Positions 39,259 through 51,315 of a stretch of 64,000 nt of DNA are shown here, in pieces. The notes below the pieces were generated by a model. The model saw only the letters and a list, made by a program, of their open reading frames with translations, did not search any database and had not been told where the DNA came from. Source of the DNA: Dimorphilus gyrociliatus (taxonomy: Eukaryota; Annelida; Polychaeta; Dinophilidae); the NCBI GenBank assembly GCA_904063045.1, contig CAJFCJ010000006.1:2532946-2596945 (forward strand), read 5' to 3'. Numbering within the stretch: position 1 is the stretch's first letter; the number at the start of each line of letters is the position of its first letter. A program made the position numbers and the translations under genes.

Positions 39259-40725
39259 ATGGATCCTACAGATGATATTATGATTAAATATAAGAACATT
39301 GCAGCATCTCTCAAAAAGTTAGTCAATCTGCTAATGAACACTAAGTCGGTCGATAGCTTTAAATACTCCGTTTGAAAAAACAAACTTTTTAACAAATATT
39401 ATACCGTTTATAAAAGAATTTGCTGAGCGATAACAGCAGATGCAATTAATTTATAATATTTGGCTTAATAAACTTTTTCAATTTTTCTTTTAAAGACGAT
39501 TCCTAAGGAAGCCTAACCTTTCTGAAGGAGCAGATCACTTTAGTAAGTGTGAAATATGAACTGTTATTAATAACAAATTGACATCTTCAATTTTCATCTG
39601 TAGGCAGGGAAGCTCGAATTTTAAGAGATGAAGAATGTTTTGAATATTCAGCATTCTTCAGTCTAGCTCAAGCAAGGTGAGAAAATCTGAAAAAATAATT
39701 TTTTTTTACTAAACTATAACTAAACTTGTCATCTCTTAGATGCGAGCACACACTACCGAACTATCCTGGAGAAGCGGATGCACTTATATGTGCTGCACAG
39801 TCATTTTTGGAAGCTCACATGCTCGAAACGGAACTTAATTGTCCGTCTTTCAGAGAAAATTTGTTGGCTGCATCTAATTGTTTCGACCATGCTATAAGGG
39901 TAATTTATACAATTTCGCGATTAAAAGAAATAATTATGTATATATTATCAATTCTTTAGGTTTATATTGAAAATAACGAACGATGTTTAGCTGCTAGTCT
40001 TTGTATCCAAATGGGTGATACACTAAGGGTAACTATATGCTTACTGAAAAAAATGAAATTTTGACCAGTCTCTTTCATCATATAGAAATTGCACCTGCCT
40101 GACGAGGCAATCAATCATTACGAAAACGCAATGGAACATCAAAAGGGAAATGTCACTGTTGTTTCACAGTGTTTTAGGGATATAGCTTCTTGTAATCTTG
40201 AAATAAGTAAGTTCTAAAGTATATGAACATCAAGCATTATTTCATATCTTCTTCCATAGAGAACTATGAAACAGCTCTAAAGACTTTAACAGATCTAGCC
40301 ACCTATTTAAGAAAAAATGGACGTAAGTTTCTACACTGATAATTCTCAATTCTATTCGATTTAAAGATTTCGTATTACGTTACATAGATAAGTCATCTTC
40401 CGGCAAAGTGTTAGGAGAATCTAGAGATATTTTATGTGAAGCAGAAATTAATAGAATACTAATCCTAATGTTAACTGAGCCAATGCAAAGTAGATTACAT
40501 CCAGCAAACGCATCTTTGATGGAAACTTACTCCTGGTTGGCCGAGGATTACGAAAGAGATACATTTCTACCAAAAAATATGTTCCTTCTACTTCAATCAG
40601 CTTTTATGGCAAATCAAGCCCGAGACTTTGAAGCTTTAAGTGATTTATCACAAGAATTAAGCCCATTTTTGAATGTGGAACAAAAACAATTGTTCAGTTT
40701 AATATTATCTGAACACTGTAGATGA
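39259..40725 (+). CDS. F8A1: HAP40 / F8A, huntingtin-associated TPR-like protein
   Basis: Exons 39259-39317, 39496-39542, 39604-39676, 39740-39899, 39960-40028, 40086-40206, 40260-40322 and 40388-40725 encode 309 residues (human 371). The N-terminal block KRFLRKPNLSEGADHF matches human KKRFLRKPNVAEAGEQF. A TPR-like series of helices and a C-terminal helix (LLLQSAFMANQARDFEAL, human LLLQSLVMATHEKDTEAI) also align. HAP40 binds between the HEAT domains of huntingtin and stabilises it; it also links to Rab5. The human Pro-rich central loop is absent. Human F8A genes are intronless retrocopies, while this copy has seven introns. Confidence 0.93.
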
Positions 40726-41140
40726 AATAATTCTATTCTAACTTAGTAAAATACTATTTTATTTTTTCCCTGTATTGTCTGTAACAGATATAAAATATAT
40801 TCAATTAAGAAATAAATAAAGCTGTAATAAATTGTATATTGTGTAGTTTTCAAAAAGTACAATGTTGAAACAATTTTTAACAATGCTTTTCAATTTCCTA
40901 AAGCAAACATTATACAGACACAACTGGCATGATACATTTAGTCATACCGTTTCAAAATTAGTTCCAATTTTTTCAAATTACAATGTCCAAGAGACTTGGA
41001 ACCGAATAGTTGCTATATATTAATTTGTATATTGGTATCTTACAATTATATATATATATATATATTTATTTATATATTATCAAGTAGCCTAGGAAAGATT
41101 TTGAGAATTAGTAGTAGTTTTGATTTTAGGATAAATAGTC
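40726..41140. other. intergenic between HAP40 and C2H2 gene
   Basis: About 0.4 kb containing an AATAAA signal at about 40810-40816 for HAP40 and a short (TA)n run near 41050. No coding exon was recognised. Confidence 0.5.
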
Positions 41141-41935
41141 ATGGAAAAAGAAGATTTTTTATACGATGTATCTGCAAAATTATCACCTAAGAGTATTGAA
41201 TGTTTATGCTCTACAACAACCCCAGAGGTTGCCATCGTTGTTATTAAAGAACAAACTGGAATGAACATCGAAGTGATTGATGATGAGTGGATAGCCAATG
41301 GTACACTTAATCAAATCATATTACTTCACTCTTTGCTAAAACAAATGAGCACAGAAATGATTGACGTTAAACCCAAAGAGGAAGCAGTTCCTTTAGCTAA
41401 TGTTACCGTAGAAGAATTACCTTTAACTCAAAAATCAATGCACAGTTGTGATCGATGTCCATACAGCACTAAAAGAAAAGAGCATTTAAAAAGGCATATG
41501 CAAACAGTTCATTTTGGCGTTCGAAAATTTTTGTGTCCCGAATGTGGAAAGAAATTTAAAAGAAACGATGCTCTTCAAGATCACCTTGCTACTCATGATC
41601 AGGAGACCAAAAAATTCTTTTGTTGTCATTGTGAACAAAGGTTTCGAAGAAAACATCACTTAGACGATCATATGAGAGGACGACACTCAAATAAACGACA
41701 ATACTTATGCGAAGAATGCGGTGTTACATTCAAAACTAGAGGCACTCAGAGACGTCATCAAATAACTGTTCATAATAGTGAATCCATATTTAAATGCACA
41801 ATATGTAATAAAGGTCTTTCATCCAAGTACGCCCTAGCTCGACATGTCAAAGTACACGAAGATGATGGTAAAGGCTTGGATCACAGTCAAGATCTGCTTT
41901 TAACGGTTGATTCTCATACAGAATTTATAACTTAA
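41141..41935 (+). CDS. five-finger C2H2 zinc-finger protein
   Basis: A single-exon gene of 264 residues. Residues 1-100 are acidic and without a known domain (no SCAN, KRAB or BTB). Five consecutive C2H2 fingers follow (CDRCPYS...H, CPECGKK...H, CCHCEQR...H, CEECGVT...H, CTICNKG...H), with His-His spacing typical of DNA-binding fingers. Linkers are longer than TGEKP and vary. It is probably a nuclear transcription factor; I cannot assign it to a named orthology group. Confidence 0.85.
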   Translation: MEKEDFLYDVSAKLSPKSIECLCSTTTPEVAIVVIKEQTGMNIEVIDDEWIANGTLNQIILLHSLLKQMSTEMIDVKPKEEAVPLANVTVEELPLTQKSMHSCDRCPYSTKRKEHLKRHMQTVHFGVRKFLCPECGKKFKRNDALQDHLATHDQETKKFFCCHCEQRFRRKHHLDDHMRGRHSNKRQYLCEECGVTFKTRGTQRRHQITVHNSESIFKCTICNKGLSSKYALARHVKVHEDDGKGLDHSQDLLLTVDSHTEFIT

Positions 41936-42278
41936 TGTTTTTGGAATGAATTTTTCTCCAACTTTCTGCTGACTAAGCAACTTCTTGGCATAGCCAAAAA
42001 AACAAACTTTTATATATTGTTATAAAAAATAGGAAACGTTAAAAAAAATCAAATTACATTTTTAAAGTAATCCTTTAATATTACTTTTGAAAGTTGAATA
42101 CATATACTAAAAAATTTGTTATTTTCAAGCTTTTTGTGCTAAAATCCCTACTTGATTTGTTTTTTGTTAGTAATAGGGAACCAGTCAATGATTTCAATAG
42201 TTTTCGAAATATCAAGAAGTGACTTGATTTAATTATTTTCTCTAATAGCTTATTATTTCTTATTATTTGAGGAGAATC
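41936..42278. other. intergenic between C2H2 gene and REV1
   Basis: About 0.34 kb of AT-rich sequence; it holds the 3' UTR of the zinc-finger gene and the promoter of REV1. No motif stands out. Confidence 0.45.
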
Positions 42279-45200
42279 ATGGCTACGTCAACTGGAGCAT
42301 CTAGGGGATCAAAAAGAAAGAAATACAATACCAAAACTGGATTTGAAGAATTTGTTAGCAGTTTCAATTGGTACTTTATTTTCGTTTTCTAATAATTTAA
42401 ATTTTTTTTTTAATAGGGTGGATATATGTCAGCTAAAATATCTAAACTACAAGATCAATTTCATAATATCGAAGTAGATAAGGAATCAACAGGTATTTTT
42501 CACGGTGTTTCGATTTACGTTAATGGATACACTGAACCATCTTCGGATGTCTTGAAAAAAATAATGAAAGAGAACGGAGGAATCTATCATCATTATTATA
42601 GCAGAAGATATGTATCTCATATTATAGCAACAAACTTACCAAACGGTAAAATCGATAAATTAACTGATCAAAAAATTGTAAAAGCTGCTTGGATAACTGA
42701 GAGTGTAAAAGAAGGAAAACTATTACCTTATACCGATTTTTTAGTAGTTCCACCTAATCAGAAAAATCAAAAAACGTTGACTTTTACCAAAACTGTTACT
42801 TTTGATAAGAAAGCACAGTCAAATGAAGAATCACCAACAAAAAATAAAAACTTTGTGTCAGATTTTTACAGTCGTTCCAGGTTACATCATATCAGTAATT
42901 GGGGAGCAGAATTTAAGGAATACGTAAATTCATTACAAAAACAGGAAGATAGAATCTTCCCGGAAAGGGAAAATCTACAGAAATTTATACAGAACGAAGA
43001 TCTTCCTATTTCTTCTGAGGCTAAACTGCAGAAAATTTATATGCATGTTGATATGGATTGCTTTTTTGTATCTGTTGGATTAAGGAATAAACCAGACCTT
43101 AAAGGTTGGCATATTTTTCAAATTTGCCCTTGAATACAAAAAACATGTAAAAAAATACCAGGTAAACCAGTAGCAGTTACCCATTCTAAAGGAGGAAAGG
43201 GAAAAGGTGAACAATCTTCATTGTCTCATTCAGAACGTCGGAACTTTGAAAAAAATTATTATAATAACCGAGAATTTCGCGGAAAGAAGACGAACACAAC
43301 AGGAATGATAAATGAAACGGAAATGTTTTCTGAACATATGGGAGAGCAGGGGAAGGAGAAGGAGGAAGAGGAATTCTATTCTATGGCAGAAATTGCTTCC
43401 TGTTCCTATGAGGCTAGAAAGGTAGCTTCTTTTATTTTAATCAAATTGATCATCTATCTTATAGATGTTTAAAGGCAGGAGTTAAAAATGGAATGCTCAT
43501 GGGAAAAGCAAAGAAATTGTGTCCAGAATTGCAAACAATAAACTATGATTTTGAAGGATATTCAGAAGTTGCTAGAATTCTATACGATACAGTTGCGAGG
43601 TGAGAAACGGTTGACCATGTTTCAAAGTAGATAAACAATTGATCAATTATCTCCAGTTTCACACATGATATCGAAGCTGTTAGTTGCGATGAAATGTTAA
43701 TTGACTGCGTCGATGTTCTAGCTGATACTGGTGCAAGTCCTATGCAATTTGCAACTTATTTACGGGAAACTATAAGAGAAAAAACCGGTTGTAATGCCTC
43801 CATTGGAATAGGTCAATATACTTCGTAATCTACTATTGGCCTATATGTATACGCTGTCTTTTTATAAAAATTTCAGGAAAAAATCTATTATTAGCAAGAT
43901 TAGCAACTAAAAAAGCAAAACCAAACGGACAATTCTTAATGAAAGAAGAAGAATCGTTGGCAATCATCAAAGAATTACCAGTAAGAAATTTACCGGGTGT
44001 TGGCTGGGCATTAGGAAAGAAATTAGATACGCTAAACATCAAAACTTGCGGCGACTTACAGACAATTTCCCTAGACGTTTTACAAAAGGAAATTGGTAAC
44101 AAAACGGCTATCAACCTAATCCAATTTAGTAAAGGCATAGACGATAGGTTAGGAATTAAATTCTATTTAATCTATTAACTGTATTATCTCCTGATTCTTT
44201 TTATTTTATAATATATCAACTATTTAATTTTGCTTTAGAACGTTAAAATCCCAAAAAGTACGAAAATCTGTTTCGGCTGAAATTAATTATGGTATTCGTT
44301 TTAAATTGATGGAGGAAGCCGATGAATTTTTATCCAATTTATCACAAGAATTATCAAATAGATTGCAAAATATTAAAGCCAAAACTAAATGTCTAACTTT
44401 AAAATTAAAAATAAGATCTGAAGGAGCTCCGAAAGAAACAGCTAAATTTCTTGGTTTGTTAATCTACACGTAATTCAATCTACATTACATTCATATTGCA
44501 TAATTAAAAAGGTCACGGCATTTGCGATACTGTTGCGAAATCAACAACCATAGCCATTGCAACAGACGAAAGTCAAATAATTGATCAGGAAGTTTGCACT
44601 TTATTAAGGATGATTAATCCTACTATAGAAGATATGAGAGGAGTACATTTCCTATAGTTTTCAATTCATAGTTTAGTGATTATTTTAATGATTTTTTTAA
44701 AACTGAAATAGGTCGGTATTCAAGCAACAAAACTACAATTTCCTGCAGAAAATAAAAGTATACCAAAAGTTAACTATGGAGCTGATATTACGAAATTCAC
44801 TGTTAAATCTACCAAGCAAAATAGTATTAATCCTGTAAATTCTGATACAAAAAATTCTCTATGTAACGACAACAAACTTAAAATAAGGGAGAAAAGGTTT
44901 AATAAGAGACATAATGTTTTATTTGCATTCATTTAGAAACATATTACAGCATTAGTCCTGAAACTTTACCACCTTTACCATTCGCTGGAGGATACGAATT
45001 GGATGATGACGATGATCACTCAATAACTAGTTTTCAACCTCTATCGTCGCATGATAAAATCGTTGATGAAGATGATAATAATAGTCAAAAAAATGAAAAT
45101 GAAGGTGACAAAAGTATATATATTATCGACCATGTTCCACCTCCAGATTATCTCTCTTACTCTAAGGTTTTCATTTTTACCTCTTTTCTTGACTTTTAAA

Positions 45201-45853
45201 ATAAAAACAAATGGTTTATTTTCATAGCTTGATCAAGACATTCTCGAAGAGCTTCCATTAGATCTTCAGCGCGAAATACAAGCCGAATGTAAAAAGCAGC
45301 CGAAACCATTACCTAAACCTATTATCAAAACACCAGTAAAGAGATCCCCGAAAAAGAGAGCAAGAAAATCAAAAACATCCATTCCTTCCCGATTTCATAC
45401 ACCTTCGCAACCAACTTTGACAGGTCTTGTTGAAAAGTCAACCAACAAACGAGAAAATTCTATTAGTCCACCAAAGCTGGATATTGTTAAAGATTCACCT
45501 AAAAGGCCAAAAGTAACAATATGTGGTGCTGAAAAAGAATGTGAAGTAAGAGAACTACTAGAAGAATGGATTAAATCAACAGACGAACCGGAGAACGAAG
45601 ATTTTCAAAGATTTATAAATTATATACTTGAATTGATATCTGACAAAAATATGGAATTGGCGTATTCTTTACTTATCTTTATGAAAAGGTAATAAAAATC
45701 ATTCTTATTATTATCGATATAGTTATAATCTCTTCTTTTCACTATAGAAAACTATCATCATCATCAGTGTCATGGAGAATGTCTTATCAAAATGCTATAG
45801 AAGATGTTCAATTTGTCATCAAAGAAACCTATGGGGGAAGCTTTAAACTGTAA
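42279..45853 (+). CDS. REV1: REV1 translesion deoxycytidyl transferase
   Basis: Twelve exons (42279-42353, 42417-43104, 43162-43421, 43475-43599, 43657-43811, 43877-44147, 44239-44453, 44512-44642, 44712-44896, 44950-45166, 45228-45688, 45748-45853) encode 962 residues (human 1251). In order: a short FGGYMSAKISKLQDQF start; BRCT (about 47-127); the SDFYSRSRLHHIS motif; and a Y-family polymerase core with HVDMDCFF (about 234) and SCDEMLID (about 392). A little-finger domain with RKSVSAEINYGIRF follows, then a ubiquitin-binding UBM motif (LDQDILEELPLDLQREIQ, about 775). The C-terminal adaptor domain ends VQFVIKETYGG. REV1 inserts dCMP opposite lesions and scaffolds Pol zeta and other Y-family polymerases. 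Introns are 51-91 nt. Confidence 0.97.
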
Positions 45854-46386
45854 AAAATTATTGCATATATAATAAATAAATCTGAATACAAAGTTTCGAA
45901 AAAACAGGCAATTGTTCTATTTTTTTATTATTAACAACATGATTAATCTATTACGGATGTTTACATCATAAAAAATAGGTATTTTCTCAAAACGGACGCT
46001 TACATAGACTTTCGTCTTATATTGATTGCATAACAATTTGTAAAGTTAACACTAAAAACTATACATAATTTTACTTAGCATATAAAATTTTATCGATAAT
46101 ACTCTGTGTAATCAGTGGGTTAATATTGAAAGATAGAAATCTCTACCAGTTTTTCATAGGCCAATTTTTTACAATATAGGAGAAAGACACATCTTGGATT
46201 TTCCAATTCTATATAAAAGTAGTTTCCATTTTACTATACTAGTAAATGAATTATATTAAATAGATTCTTTCTTTGCGGGAATTATAAAAGTGTTCTTTAA
46301 TTATATTACATAAGAATATTGAAGATATATAAACAGAAATATCTATAAAAGCCTTCAACGGAGAGTGTCCTCAAACATATTCAAAC
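45854..46386. other. intergenic between REV1 and coiled-coil gene
   Basis: About 0.5 kb, AT-rich, with an AATAAA at 45871-45876 usable by REV1. No coding exon or RNA gene was recognised. Confidence 0.45.
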
Positions 46387-47193
46387 ATGAGTCGATATGA
46401 TAGAGAACTTGTGACTGTAAAGAAGAGTCAGTTAAAAAAATTCTATGTTGATTACATTAATCAAAAATGTATTGCTAAGCACACTAAAGAGTTGAATACC
46501 GGATTAATGCAACTTTACAAATCTACTCAGCAGTTGCAACATAATTTTAAAGAAGCCATTTCCCTCTGTCAATTTCAGAATGCAATTATTTGTGATCTTA
46601 TGTACAAATTGATAGAAAGTGGAACTATTGAGGAGAATTCCTTTATTTCAGGGATAGAGTGGAACAAGTCTGAAAACAATGATTACAAGGTAATGAAGAA
46701 AAAGGCTGAAAATGTTAAAGATTTTTTATTATCTGTTCAAGATTTTGGAAATGAAACTAGAATACAAAAATTAGAAGAAGAACGAGACAAACTTAAGGGT
46801 CTGGTAGAATCTTATGATGAAAAATATAAAGCGCTAGGAGATCGTCTAGTGTCAATGCAAAGGGATTATATAATATTATCAAACCAACTGGACGAGAAGA
46901 AAAATTTGTTGGAAGCCTTCAATAAAAAGCTGAAAGGATTACAGGATGAAACGCAACCTAACGAGTCACTTTCTCCGAAAGCTACCGGAAAGATAAATGT
47001 GCAGGAAGTAAACGTTAGAGGAGGGGCTGTCCTCGAATTGCTATCGCCAAACAAGCTGAGAGAAGATCCTGAAGGTACAGATAAGATGATTTCGTGTGCT
47101 TATTGTCACCACTCCCACCCTTTGAATGATTATACGAAACATAGTGAAACATGTCCAAAGAGGAGAACATTAGTGAAAAATTTAAACAAGTAG
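46387..47193 (+). CDS. coiled-coil protein with C-terminal C2HC zinc finger (UBZ/NOA-like)
   Basis: A single-exon gene of 268 residues. Residues about 110-200 form a heptad-rich, charged coiled coil. The C-terminus holds CAYCHHSHPLNDYTKHSETC, a C-x2-C-x11-H-x3-C pattern. That spacing resembles the NEMO/optineurin (NOA) or UBZ ubiquitin-binding fingers (C-x2-C-x12-H-x3-C). The combination is typical of autophagy and NF-kB adaptors, but nothing else confirms that role. No orthologue is recognised. It is tail-to-tail with ORC1 (181 bp between stops). Confidence 0.75.
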   Translation: MSRYDRELVTVKKSQLKKFYVDYINQKCIAKHTKELNTGLMQLYKSTQQLQHNFKEAISLCQFQNAIICDLMYKLIESGTIEENSFISGIEWNKSENNDYKVMKKKAENVKDFLLSVQDFGNETRIQKLEEERDKLKGLVESYDEKYKALGDRLVSMQRDYIILSNQLDEKKNLLEAFNKKLKGLQDETQPNESLSPKATGKINVQEVNVRGGAVLELLSPNKLREDPEGTDKMISCAYCHHSHPLNDYTKHSETCPKRRTLVKNLNK

Positions 47194-47374
47194 TAATCTT
47201 ATCAAACGACTTTTGAGATATAAATTCATAGCTATGAGTGTCATTTATTTAAAAGATATATAAGGCTTAATTTTCTCTAAAGTAAAAAACTAGCTAATAT
47301 ATAAGTTAAGCATTCATTGGTTAAGAAATACAGAAATAAAAATAAGAATTGTAAATGGTTTCATGATGTGATTA

Positions 47375-49885
47375 TTAGATCTGTAGTGACGCTAAAGCGT
47401 AGGAGACGTCGTCAGGGCTAATTTGAAGACGAATTTTCGTGTTCATAAAATATCTTGGGGCAGATTTTGGATGCATTTCGATAAAGCCTACGCTATAGAG
47501 ACTCGATATCATCTTAACTAGACCATCCAAACCAGCGATCTTTACGCCATCCATTCTGCTTAATGTTTCATAGGTACTCTTCACTCTTTCCGATTGAACT
47601 TCGTCTATACCAGTTCGTTTCATTTCGGATATTATTGCTTGCATAATATAACGTTGATGAAGTGGGAGATGTCTTATGGCTGAAACGACTGGAGACGATA
47701 GAATATCTTCAAAAGCTCTTTCAACATCGCCTAAAGTCACTCTTTGACCATTAGCCAAAGAGCTAGCGTATTTACAAACGTGCAAAACTCTTCTTGCATC
47801 TCCTGAGAGTGACGCCACCTTTCTTGCGGCCAACTGAATAGCCTCTTCATCAAAATTTCTAACATCCTTCAAGTTTCTTTCAACAATGGTTTTGAGTTGT
47901 CGGAAATTGTACGGTTCAAAAGTCGTTCTAGTCAGGCCTAATCTAGACGATACTCTGGCACAAAGCACCTGCTCGGGTAAATCCATGGCATTAGCAACAG
48001 CAACAACGACTAATTTGGCGAATCTCCACGTTGGCCAATCAAATAAACTATATACAACATCTTGTTTTCGGTTGCAGAGCACATCAAGTTCGTCAACAAT
48101 TAAAACCGTTGGAAATCTTCGAGGGTTGGATATATTCCATCTACTGTCCAAAGCAGATTTGGCTTTCTTCCAAGTTGTCTTTTTGCCTCCCAATTGCTCC
48201 CATATAGCTACATAGGTCTGGTGAGGCTCTGTCAATTTTAGGGCATTTATATGCACCAAGTCAAACTTTGGAAGATCTTTGTCAGCTTTCAAATTAGCAA
48301 TAACTCTTTCTAAAGTAGCAGTTTTACCAGTTCCAGGAACTCCGGAGATGTACATACAGCCTCCCCCTGAAGAACTGGTTATGTGCGATTCAATCCAAGC
48401 TATAAGATCATCGAATTCTGTCTCTCTTCCAGGCAGAGGGCTTGTTTCTGCCAAAGACCCAAATGAACACCTTTTGGCTTTTAGCTCTTTATCTACTCTC
48501 TTTCGTCTTCCCGGTGTCTTAATCTTTGAGTTTGGAGAGCTATCCCAACCATCGCTGTCTTCATCTTCCTTATATAAAGTCTTTCTTACTTTGGAGCTGA
48601 CCTTTTTATCATCATTCTTCTCTATACGACGTCGGAAAGATGTTTTCTTGCTGGTTGACAGACAGTTTCTTTCGGAAATTCTCTTTTGAATTTTAGGAGT
48701 TATTGCAAAATCCTTATCCTCTTCATCATCAGATCCTTTTTTAGTTTTCTTGACTGATCTACTTGGGGTTTTTCTTAATTCTCTAATTTGTTCTTCCATT
48801 TTAATAGGACGTGTAGGAGTAATGTCTTCATCTGGTTCTAAAATTCTGCGTCCTTTAACTGGCGTTCTTAACGAGTCACTCCTTGCAACTTTCTTTCCTG
48901 TCGATAAGCATCTTCTTTCATCAGCAACAAGTCTTCTTCTAACCCGTTTACAAGGTGTTCTTTTTACTACTTCATCTTGACAGATATTTACGCTTAAATC
49001 GCTAAGTCTGATCTTCAACGGAGGTACTTTGTCGAATTTGGCTGCCTCTTTGATAGCCATATCGGCAGCTGTCTGCGAGTCGTAATATTGCTCTAATTGA
49101 CGTTCCGCAAGAATTCGAGCAACGCGTGGCCGCTTTCTTGGAGATTTAATTACCGTCTCCTCAGTGGAAGTTCGTTTTCTCTTTCTTGGTGAGAGCGGTT
49201 TCAAATAAGATCCTGGAAGGAGTGGCTTAATTTCTTTCATATCATACGATCGACAAACAAAGAATTGGTCACTATCGATATTGTCTACATTATTAGTTGA
49301 ATTTAATTCTCGAACCTGTACGAAATAAACTACGCGTCAGTTTTTTATCCAAATTGTTTGCTCATTCTGCTTTCTCACCTGACATTTAGAAAGAATAGTT
49401 TCAACATCAACATCATTATCTAAAACCCTATAATGATTCATTAAAATCTCATTATGAGATGGAACTTTCTTCTGCATCGCTTTGGATAATTCATGACGTC
49501 GCCAATACCATTGAATTACGGCTCGCTTGTTTTCGAGTTTGTCACCTACAGAAACTTGAGGTTACTTTGAATAGATAAATAAAATAGAATATCAACCATT
49601 ATCAAACAAATCCGAAATTCTTCCGATAAATGCTTTATCTACATTATCGGGCATGTCAGCATTATCAATGAAAACATAGTCTTTAACTCTGTAGATGACT
49701 CCATCAATTGACACGCTCCTGAAAAAGTATATATTATCGTCCAATAAAGGTTTGATTTGTAATAAAAATCAATGGACATACTGATAATGAATTCTTCCTG
49801 TATTTTCATCACACTTTGAATTTTCATCTATCCATTCTGCAACTTTTGAAGATCCAAATAGGTTTTTTGGAGCTTGATCGATCAT
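47375..49885 (-). CDS. ORC1: ORC1, origin recognition complex subunit 1
   Basis: Exons 49782-49885, 49597-49718, 49379-49545 and 47375-49315 encode 777 residues (human 861). An N-terminal BAH domain (about 35-150, IYRVKDYVFI and RISDLF...VIQWYWRRHEL) binds H4K20me2 in animals. A long basic disordered region rich in TP/SP sites follows. The AAA+ ATPase shows Walker A GVPGTGKT (about 455), Walker B VLIVDELDVL (about 538), sensor regions and a winged-helix C-terminus. ORC1 is the ATP-dependent initiator of replication licensing. Its BAH substrate is the mark related to the KMT5-like gene at the left end of the window; that shared location is probably chance. Confidence 0.97.
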
Positions 49886-50091
49886 GTTTTCCACTATTAG
49901 CTAGAACGCGGGAAAGTTTTTCACTCTTTAAGTTTACCAGTTTCCGTATGTGAGAAGAATATTTTACTTTTAAAGCGCGTTTAAATTCTCTTGATCTTTA
50001 CAAAGTTAATTTCTTAAAATAACACGCAATAGGACCAAACAAGCCTGTAATGAATTTAACACGAAAATTGTTTTATTTACGAAACTCTTTC

Positions 50092-50130
50092 ATAATAATA
50101 ATAGAAGAATTAATAATAATAATAATAAAA
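50092..50130. repeat. (TAA)n-type simple repeat
   Basis: Imperfect ATAATAATA... run downstream of the homeobox stop codon, on its 3' side. It is probably in the 3' UTR of that gene. Confidence 0.75.
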
Positions 50131-50178
50131 ATTAAAATAAAATCATGAAAGAACAAATCGAACGTCTTTGATGGTTTT

Positions 50179-50815
50179 TTAGTTTCTTTGAACAGTTGAT
50201 AAATCGCAGAATGCTCTTGGCCATGAAAGAAATGGAGAGACGGTTGGATAGGTTGGAGAATATTGTAGAGGCAGTCGAGATGGAAAGTTCGGCAAAAATT
50301 CAACCGACTGAAGTGGCAGACGTTCGGGAAAGTATGGTATATCAGCAGATTTTTCAATTTTTTCTTGCGTAGGCTTTTCAACTTCTACGTTTCGGGGAGA
50401 TTCCGGTTTTGTAGGCCTTTTAATTGCTTTCGGTTGTTTAGTAGTGCGTTTAGCTCTAGAGCGTTTATTTTGAAACCACGTCTGTTAAAAGTAGTAATAT
50501 TAAAACTTAATTAATTGTCTATAAAGTAATTATGCTATCATATTAATTGACATAGATACGGAGGAAGATACTCTTTTTTAAAAAAGTAAACTCAGCCTTC
50601 TATTTGAAGAGAATATAAGTTTTTTTTAAACGAACCTGAATTCTAGCTTCTGCTATTCCTGTTTCATCAGCTAACATCTCTCTTCGTTCAAAATCTGGAT
50701 ACGGATCTATATTAAACGCTTCTTCAAGAACTTTAATAGATTTTTCGCTAAAAATCGTTCTATTTCGGCGTCTCTTTCCTTTATTACATTCTTTAGTTTT
50801 CATGCTTAAGTCCAT
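50179..50815 (-). CDS. divergent paired-like homeobox transcription factor
   Basis: Exons 50636-50815 and 50179-50481 (phase 0) encode 160 residues. The homeodomain occupies about residues 14-73: RRNRTIFSEKSIKVLEEAF in helix 1, YPDFERREMLADETGI in helix 2, and ARIQTWFQNKRSRAKR in the recognition helix, with Gln50 and Asn51. The intron falls within helix 3, at the frequent paired-class position. PYPD and ARIQ are typical of paired-like groups such as Mix/Bix and Sebox, but no group fits clearly. The short C-terminal half is Pro-rich and has no OAR or eh1 motif that I can see. Confidence 0.88.
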
Positions 50816-51315
50816 GTTGTAGGTATGAAGTTTCCACTTCGAATGACGTTAGGAGGTGGAAGCAAATTAGGCTTACGTTTGTTAAAGATAACAAGATCGT
50901 TTGCGCCGGATTTAAATGCGGAAATGAGGGGCGTACCTAATTTTTTTAAGACTAATTTTCTTTGATTTCAGTAACAAAGTTTCTTTAACAAAAATTTAAG
51001 TAAATATTCTTATATTTATTTAATATTTAATTTGTAAAATATAAAACATTCTTTACATACATTTACCTTTAAAATATATTGTTCGAACGAACAGGAAAAC
51101 CCCCTAGATAAGCCTCAAGTGATTGTAACGTATTAGACGACTAGTTCAAAGGTTAACAGCCGACTGTCTTTAAGTAACCCGAATGTATTTACCAAACATT
51201 TCTTTTCGGTGTTAACAAGTGTCATTAACACGTCTATTGTTATAAGTTATCAAAGATTAGGGTTTAGTCTTTCCTCAACAAATATTCGTTCTCTCGCTAA
51301 ATTTACTAAATGATT
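50816..51315. other. intergenic between homeobox gene and NCBP2AS2
   Basis: About 0.5 kb. It carries the presumed homeobox promoter and the NCBP2AS2 3' UTR. A region near 51080-51260 is less AT-rich, with short GT/AC-rich inverted stretches. No gene is supported. Confidence 0.4.

Noticed and set aside
48279-48980. Plus-strand frames opposite ORC1
   Set aside because: They mirror the minus-strand ORC1 coding exon; no independent start context, domains or splice structure.
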